Shown here: piece after piece, positions 58,045 through 64,000 of the stretch
How positions within the stretch are numbered: position 1 is the stretch's first letter
Layout: every line of letters begins with the position of its first letter
Assembly: GCA_903858475.1 (NCBI GenBank)
Contig: CAIOIZ010000156.1
Span: 1 to 64,000, forward strand
Direction of reading: 5' to 3'
From: an uncultured Bacteroidota bacterium
GTDB lineage: Bacteria > Bacteroidota > Bacteroidia > Chitinophagales > Chitinophagaceae
Length of the DNA stretch: 64,000 nucleotides
Notes under the pieces: generated by a model
Told to the model about the DNA's origin: nothing
Database searches by the model: none
Seen by the model: only the letters and a program-made list of their open reading frames with translations
Position numbers and translations under genes: made by a program

Positions 58045-61000
58045 CTAATTGGCTACAAGCATTTTTTGAACTGTTTTGTTTCCATCGGGGTGTAGGACTA
58101 CCAACTGATAATTTCCATTGGCAACCTGTTTGCCAATATTCAATGTTTGACTTGTATTGCTATTGCTTAATTCTATATTTTGTTTCATTACTATTTGACC
58201 AGCGTAATTGACCAATTGAACGGTATACAACCCTTTCTCCATATTAAATAGTTGAATATTCATCTTGTGTTCAATAACAGGATTTGGATAAATACTGATG
58301 GATGGTTTTCCTGATCCTATTTTTACTTTCACTATTATACTGTATCTGGCATCACCATTTAAACTGATGCTACGAATGCGATAGAAATGATCTCCACTTG
58401 CAGGATGTAGGTCTTGCCAGTTGTATGTAGCATTAGAGCCATTCGCGCCAGTTGCTGCTTGTGTACCAGCTTTACTAAATGTTCTGCCATCAGTAGATTT
58501 TTCGATTTCATACCTTAGCATATTAACCTGATTCTCTACCTTCCATTCAACCTGAATGTTATTTGCAAGTTCAACAGCTTTTATGCTGGTAATCGTTACC
58601 GGTAGTGGGGTTGCAGGACCGAATACAATTTTAAAACGAGCTGTATCTGCTGAAAGAGGATCACTGTTTACACTGAAAGGATAAATAGTATTGCCATCCA
58701 AATTCAATGGAGTTGATGTGCTGGTATAATTATCTTCCAAGAATCCATAAAGATTTGGATGATTCATCAAAACAGCGGTTAAATCAAGTTGATAATCCCT
58801 GATTCGCGTGTTAGCTAATTTTAGAAAAATGGTATCCGTACTAGCAATGATTGTTCTTCTTTCTACAGTCAAATCCATTCCAAGCCTAGTCATAGAAATA
58901 TTTTCTGTTCCAGGATTTGGCAATTTACCTGCATCATATTGATCAATAAGGTTTGAATTAAAATCATTGTACATTGCTAAAGCGCCGTCTATAATTGGAG
59001 GAGTAGGTTCCCCATTAACACCACGGAGATTAATGAATAATTGTTCATTGACACCCTGTGCTCCATAAACATTGTCGCTGCCTAGTGCTGCTTTATTTGA
59101 TTCAGCAATTGTTAATGTGCCACCTCCATTCGATTCAACAAAGAAGCCAGCGCCAGATTGTAGGTATCCTGACAATGAACTAGTACTTGGAGGAACCATC
59201 GTATAATCTGACCCATTCCAGGTTGCAGTAATGAAACCACCTACATTATAATCACCTCCTGTTTTAGGATCCCAGATTTTGAAATTGTCTTTTATAACAG
59301 TACTATTAGCTAGCGCAATACTGTGTAAATTGATAGCAGAAACATATGGATTGTCTACCATGCTAAAACCACTAACAGGTACATTCGAAGGCTGGCTACC
59401 TGTTTTTAAATTTCCAATTATTCTTAGTGTTGTGTTGTCTGTAGCAGCATAGATGCCTTGGCTTAAATTATTTGCTCTAGATCCACGCACAAATAACATA
59501 TAGGCCGGTTGGTCAGTTATTTTAGAAACATCTGTATTAGGGGTTGCAACCCAATTACCACCAATGTATTCTTTCAGCGATGAGCTTAACATTGGATTCA
59601 CATCAAATCCATTTGATGGAGCTGTGGTACCAGTAATATGTGTACCATAACCTGTATTTGGATTGTCAGCAGCATTAATTGCTCCTTCCTGCCATGCATT
59701 GTGAATGGTGGGAGCATTGGTAGTACTAATGGGTGCTGATAATAATCTCCATGCTCTGTGTGCAGGTATAAAACGTTCTATTCTTACCATGCCATTGATG
59801 GCATTTCCATTATTCGCTCCTGCATTGGTAATATCAGCTAAGCGTGCAGTTGAGTCTATACTTGATTTGAAAGTGAGCCCAATATTTGAACCACTTGTAT
59901 TGGTGCTAATAGTAACATTGCTAGCCGTGAATGCCACATCGCTGTATATATTTACACCAGGGGTATTGGCAATACCAACATTTCTGCCTGCATGGAATCT
60001 ACTCAAGTTATTGCTACCACTGGTGAATGATAAATCGTTGAATGTTGCACCTGCACCATCTACTACCAAGGAAGCAGTAGCGCTTCCAGATATTGTACCA
60101 CTTGTTCTGCTATGATTACCGCTTAGTGTTAATACATGGTTGTTGCCAATATTCAAAGCACCACTACTCAAGGTAAGTGCTGAGGCTACATGTAAGGACG
60201 TGTTCATTGCAACTCCATTGCTATTATTAATGGTTAGTGTTCCCAAATCTGCAATACTAGCAGGAATGAATATACTATTGAATGAGCCACCAAATGATAA
60301 ACCTGAACTGGATGTACTAATCAGGTTTGTAGAAGTTCCTGCAATGGCAGTTCCATTCAAGCTGAGTACTTTGTCTGCAAGATTAAATGTACCAGCAGTT
60401 AAAGTAGTACTTCCATCAATTTGTACATTGCCATTCAATGAAGCAGTTCCAGAAGATTTGTTGATAGCGAAATTATTAAAGGCACCTGTTGAGCCAATTA
60501 ATTGATCACCCAGCCCATTAAATTGAATTGTACTACCTGTATTGGTAAATGTACCTGCGGTCATATTCCAGTTGCCGCCTACTAAATGTGTGTAAGCACC
60601 TGCAGCAAAGGTAGTGCCAGCTGTAGTTTGGGTATAAGTGCCCAGCATGGTTAATGCACCTGATGGAGTTTTTGTTCCTGATCCGCTGATTTTTATTCCA
60701 CCATAAGTAATGGCATTGTTTATTGGTTGTGCTGCACCCGCAAATTCAATGGTGCTGGCACTATCCAAATTGAAATAAGTAATTCCACTTGGCATACCAT
60801 TAGTGCCTCCTATTTGCATGGTAGCAGCACTATCAACTATTAAAGTGGCTCCGAATGCAGGCTCTTGTGTAAGTGTATAACTGCCAATATTTAATGTACC
60901 GCTAAGCACTTGAATTAAATTCAACGAGTCGAAATTAACATTCAACGTTGCTGTTGAAGTAGGCGTAGTTTTTTCTATACTTATATTGGCAAAAAAGAAG

Positions 61001-64000
61001 GGGGGATTATTCGAACTGAAACTTGATGATCCGCTTCCTGTGAACACTAAAGCCGCCGTTGGGTCATTGAAAAGTGTACCCGCAGTTTTGCTATAATTTC
61101 CATTAATATTTAAATTGCCATCTGGAATAATAATTCCTGAAGTACTAACATTATTAAAGGAAGAATTACCAGATGCAACCGTTACATAGGATCCAGTAAA
61201 ACTAAATGTGGATGTTTCTGCGTTCAAGATATTGTGATTATCGAAATTACCTGCTACTATATGTGTATAGGAACCTGCATTAAAAATTCCTGCATTAGCT
61301 ATAAGGAAGTCGCCATTAACTGTCAATGCAGCCGGAGGGGTAATGCCAAGTGTATTTGAAATGGTAAGGTCGTTAAGATTAGCAAAACTACCAGTTAAAC
61401 TGATGCTTCCAGTTCCACCTAAATTAATAATTCCAGTACTGTTTACTTTACTGCTACCTAAAGCAATTGCAACGGTACTAGTTGGATTAAATAAAAGCGT
61501 ACCTGAGCTAGTAACATTGCCATTTGCAGTAAAGTTGCCTGCAAAACTCTGCGTATATCCTCCGCCATTGTAAGTAGCACCATTTGCTACAGTAAATGCC
61601 CCATCAACAATCCATCCCATTGATGGATTAATACCTGATGCACTTGTATTGTTGATATTTACTATGTTAAAATGAGGAGATCCATTTGAATTGAAAACAG
61701 GCGCAATAGTGCCATTGAAATTAACCGTTCCTGTTAGGTTAAATGAAGTGGCATTGATTGCTTGTATGCTTTGAAGACTTGTACCACTGAATATAACAGT
61801 GCCACTACCAGATAATGATCCGCTATTCGTAAGGTTTCCGCTAATGGTGGTGGTTGCTGAACCAAGATTAAAACTTCCGCTAGCAAATACTTCTAAAAAA
61901 TTAGTATAGCTACTATTTATATCATTTACTGCATATGATCCGGAGATATGTGCGTTGTAAAAACTGGTTACACCATCAATGAGTTTGTTGGTTCCATCGA
62001 ACCCAATGGTACTTGTGGACGAATTAAAAGCTCCATTATTTGTCCAGTTGCCTAATAAAGATATATTAAAGGCATTGCCATCAAGCGTGGCACCATTATT
62101 TATGGTTAAATCTCCAGATACAATACAATCGCCTCCAATGGTTTTTGCATTGCTTCCTCCATTTGATAAGAGGAGGTTTCCGTAATTACTGGCTGCAATG
62201 GTTTGAGCTACGGTACCATTGTAATGAGTATTACTTCCTGCATGTGCAGTATAAATTTTGAAATTGGCAGGATAATTATTGGCACCACCAATTAATAAAC
62301 TGGCACCATCCCCAATTTGGAAAGATCCTCCAACAGAATTTCTATTGGCTGTATAAGTTGAAAGGTCAAATGTTCCTGCAACAATATCGATGTCACCTTT
62401 TAAATCAAGATTGCCTGTGAGGGTAGCAGTACCTCCTGATTTATTAATATCAAAAATATTTAATGGAGCTGCAGAAATAGATTGATTTTTGTTGCCATTT
62501 AGTGTGAATATACTTCCGTCAGTACTCATGAAACCACTATTATTTAAATTGCCTGACAAGTAGATATGTACAACATTGTGGTCAATATACATTTTAGCTC
62601 CACTGGCAATGCTTAAATTTCCAGCAATCTGCCAAACATTATCAATGTCCACTACACTTGAACCCTGAATATCCATACTGCCATATATGTCAGCATTCCC
62701 CTCACTTTCTGCCAATCCGCCCGACTTATTAAAGTTGAGATTACGATAATAAATTCCTGCTACTGTTTGGTAACCAGAACCATTATAAGTAACCGTACCT
62801 GACCCACCTGGCCAGAAAGTACCGCCTTCGAAAAAGTTGCCTCCTATATTCAGGTTGCTAGTTCCAGTACAGTTGAAAACTGAGTTTCCACTCATATAGA
62901 GATCTCCAGATACATTTACAATGCCACTATTTACATTGATATTGATATTGTGGTCAGTCGTTAAATCACTCATGTATATTTGGCCGTTCACAGTAAGTGT
63001 TTGCGCACCTACATTGATCGTGTGTGCAGCATTTCCAGACCAGGTTCCATTGATATTACCATTTAAGGTTAATGAACCACCAGTGCCAATAGTAAGTGTA
63101 GATGCATGTGTATTATTGAACTGCAAACTTCTTACAGTTATAGCAGAACTAATGGTAGGCTCATAGCTATGATTATTATTTCCTATTTCAACAATTTCTT
63201 CTCCTGTAGGAGGAATTGTAGGAGCTCCAGTAACTGCTGTCCAGTTGGAAGGATTTGTCCAATCGGCACTTACATTTCCATTCCACAAAACAATTTTATT
63301 TAATCCTGCTAAGGTCCACCTGCCGCCCATGCTGCTGATGGGAGAAAATTGTACGTAGTTATTGGTAGCATCAATACCAGTATTAGTAGTTGCTACCCAA
63401 GCGCCAGCGTTTTGATATAAATTAAGAGCAGCTTCATTGTTGCCATTTAATTCTGCATCTTCATAGTGTAATTTTAAAATACCTGTATAAGTACCTCCAT
63501 TGATACTCAATTCATATTCTCTGTTAATAGCACCACCTCCAGCGAAATCGCCAACTGGAATAAGGCTGACTTTCACTGTTGCATCTGTTACACCAGCAAC
63601 AGATGTAAAATTGATTGTATTATAGGGGCTTTCGAATGCATAGTCTGTTGCAGTGGAAAAACTATGTTGATGCTTGATGGTGCCATAAATGACGCCCGTT
63701 CCATTTCGTGTGCCCGTAATAGTGAGTGTAAAAGTAGTCGTTTCAATTCTGCCAGTAGTTACTGTAACATTTGTGGCACTTACGTTGCTGTTTGTTAATT
63801 GCACATAATAAATGGCGCTTGCTTTGTTAACCACTAGGTTATTGAAAGTAACTGCTCCCGAAATATGTGTTACTTGATAACCGTCAAAAGTAAATGTGCT
63901 TGTATTGGCATTGAATGTGCCATTGTTATAGAAGAATCTTGTGATGCTGTGAGAGTAGCTGCTTGCATCGAAACTGGTACTAGCTCCAATTATAAAATCA
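58045..64000 (-). CDS. Giant T9SS-secreted repeat (adhesin-like) protein, 5'-truncated by the window edge
   Basis: Frame stays open from 63834 to 64000 (upstream residues ...IIGASTSFDASSYSHSITRFFYNNGTFNANTSTFTFDGYQVTHISGAVTFNNLVVNK); beta-helix-like repeats; C-terminal type A sorting domain ISIYPNPVIEHKMNIQ...GNYQLVVLHPDGNKTVQKMLVAN. Confidence 0.9.
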   Translation of the reverse strand, partial: DFIIGASTSFDASSYSHSITRFFYNNGTFNANTSTFTFDGYQVTHISGAVTFNNLVVNKASAIYYVQLTNSNVSATNVTVTTGRIETTTFTLTITGTRNGTGVIYGTIKHQHSFSTATDYAFESPYNTINFTSVAGVTDATVKVSLIPVGDFAGGGAINREYELSINGGTYTGILKLHYEDAELNGNNEAALNLYQNAGAWVATTNTGIDATNNYVQFSPISSMGGRWTLAGLNKIVLWNGNVSADWTNPSNWTAVTGAPTIPPTGEEIVEIGNNNHSYEPTISSAITVRSLQFNNTHASTLTIGTGGSLTLNGNINGTWSGNAAHTINVGAQTLTVNGQIYMSDLTTDHNININVNSGIVNVSGDLYMSGNSVFNCTGTSNLNIGGNFFEGGTFWPGGSGTVTYNGSGYQTVAGIYYRNLNFNKSGGLAESEGNADIYGSMDIQGSSVVDIDNVWQIAGNLSIASGAKMYIDHNVVHIYLSGNLNNSGFMSTDGSIFTLNGNKNQSISAAPLNIFDINKSGGTATLTGNLDLKGDIDIVAGTFDLSTYTANRNSVGGSFQIGDGASLLIGGANNYPANFKIYTAHAGSNTHYNGTVAQTIAASNYGNLLLSNGGSNAKTIGGDCIVSGDLTINNGATLDGNAFNISLLGNWTNNGAFNSSTSTIGFDGTNKLIDGVTSFYNAHISGSYAVNDINSSYTNFLEVFASGSFNLGSATTTISGNLTNSGSLSGSGTVIFSGTSLQSIQAINATSFNLTGTVNFNGTIAPVFNSNGSPHFNIVNINNTSASGINPSMGWIVDGAFTVANGATYNGGGYTQSFAGNFTANGNVTSSGTLLFNPTSTVAIALGSSKVNSTGIINLGGTGSISLTGSFANLNDLTISNTLGITPPAALTVNGDFLIANAGIFNAGSYTHIVAGNFDNHNILNAETSTFSFTGSYVTVASGNSSFNNVSTSGIIIPDGNLNINGNYSKTAGTLFNDPTAALVFTGSGSSSFSSNNPPFFFANISIEKTTPTSTATLNVNFDSLNLIQVLSGTLNIGSYTLTQEPAFGATLIVDSAATMQIGGTNGMPSGITYFNLDSASTIEFAGAAQPINNAITYGGIKISGSGTKTPSGALTMLGTYTQTTAGTTFAAGAYTHLVGGNWNMTAGTFTNTGSTIQFNGLGDQLIGSTGAFNNFAINKSSGTASLNGNVQIDGSTTLTAGTFNLADKVLSLNGTAIAGTSTNLISTSSSGLSFGGSFNSIFIPASIADLGTLTINNSNGVAMNTSLHVASALTLSSGALNIGNNHVLTLSGNHSRTSGTISGSATASLVVDGAGATFNDLSFTSGSNNLSRFHAGRNVGIANTPGVNIYSDVAFTASNVTISTNTSGSNIGLTFKSSIDSTARLADITNAGANNGNAINGMVRIERFIPAHRAWRLLSAPISTTNAPTIHNAWQEGAINAADNPNTGYGTHITGTTAPSNGFDVNPMLSSSLKEYIGGNWVATPNTDVSKITDQPAYMLFVRGSRANNLSQGIYAATDNTTLRIIGNLKTGSQPSNVPVSGFSMVDNPYVSAINLHSIALANSTVIKDNFKIWDPKTGGDYNVGGFITATWNGSDYTMVPPSTSSLSGYLQSGAGFFVESNGGGTLTIAESNKAALGSDNVYGAQGVNEQLFINLRGVNGEPTPPIIDGALAMYNDFNSNLIDQYDAGKLPNPGTENISMTRLGMDLTVERRTIIASTDTIFLKLANTRIRDYQLDLTAVLMNHPNLYGFLEDNYTSTSTPLNLDGNTIYPFSVNSDPLSADTARFKIVFGPATPLPVTITSIKAVELANNIQVEWKVENQVNMLRYEIEKSTDGRTFSKAGTQAATGANGSNATYNWQDLHPASGDHFYRIRSISLNGDARYSIIVKVKIGSGKPSISIYPNPVIEHKMNIQLFNMEKGLYTVQLVNYAGQIVMKQNIELSNSNTSQTLNIGKQVANGNYQLVVLHPDGNKTVQKMLVAN

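Noticed and set aside
59705-63303. Plus-strand ORFs (136, 121, 76, 68, 81, 65 aa)
   Set aside because: Antisense shadows of the repetitive low-stop giant gene; no signal peptides or known motifs.
58045-64000. CRISPR-like or tandem DNA repeats
   Set aside because: Similarity is at protein level only, units are irregular in length and the frame is continuous; no identical direct repeats with spacers.

Overview
This 64-kb window looks like a chromosomal segment from a Bacteroidetes bacterium; Chitinophagaceae-like is an inference from gene content, TAnnTTTG promoters and T9SS/gliding genes. It is about 90% coding and mostly housekeeping: a partial ATP synthase locus (atpB-E-F-H ... atpA), clpP-clpP-clpX, purA, pabB, gatA, tatA, rplS, rny, leuS, ftsX-DUF3098-uppP, ruvC, greA, tsaB, nadB, ispG, ssb-gldE-gldD, pyrC and a comM-like gene. 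I saw no rRNA, tRNA, CRISPR array, transposase or phage genes. The most notable points are: (1) the ATP synthase operon is split by a 980-aa secreted T9SS-type protein gene with intrinsic terminators on both sides, atpA is left as a single-gene unit with its own promoter and terminator, and atpG is absent; (2) a GH73 glucosaminidase / SGNH / SGNH / MBOAT cassette converges on an MltD-like lytic transglycosylase, a candidate cell-wall O-acylation system; (3) a giant T9SS-secreted repeat protein runs off the right edge, and its apparent GTG start is an internal codon; (4) a three-tier nested hairpin lies between tatA and gatA; (5) a 42-aa lipoprotein gene is missing from the ORF track; (6) a CstB-like persulfide dioxygenase sits behind a Cys-free ArsR regulator with a dyad operator; (7) a fused BatB-BatC protein stands alone; (8) there is a chromosomal class D beta-lactamase. 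I recognised families from motifs only; no searches were run.
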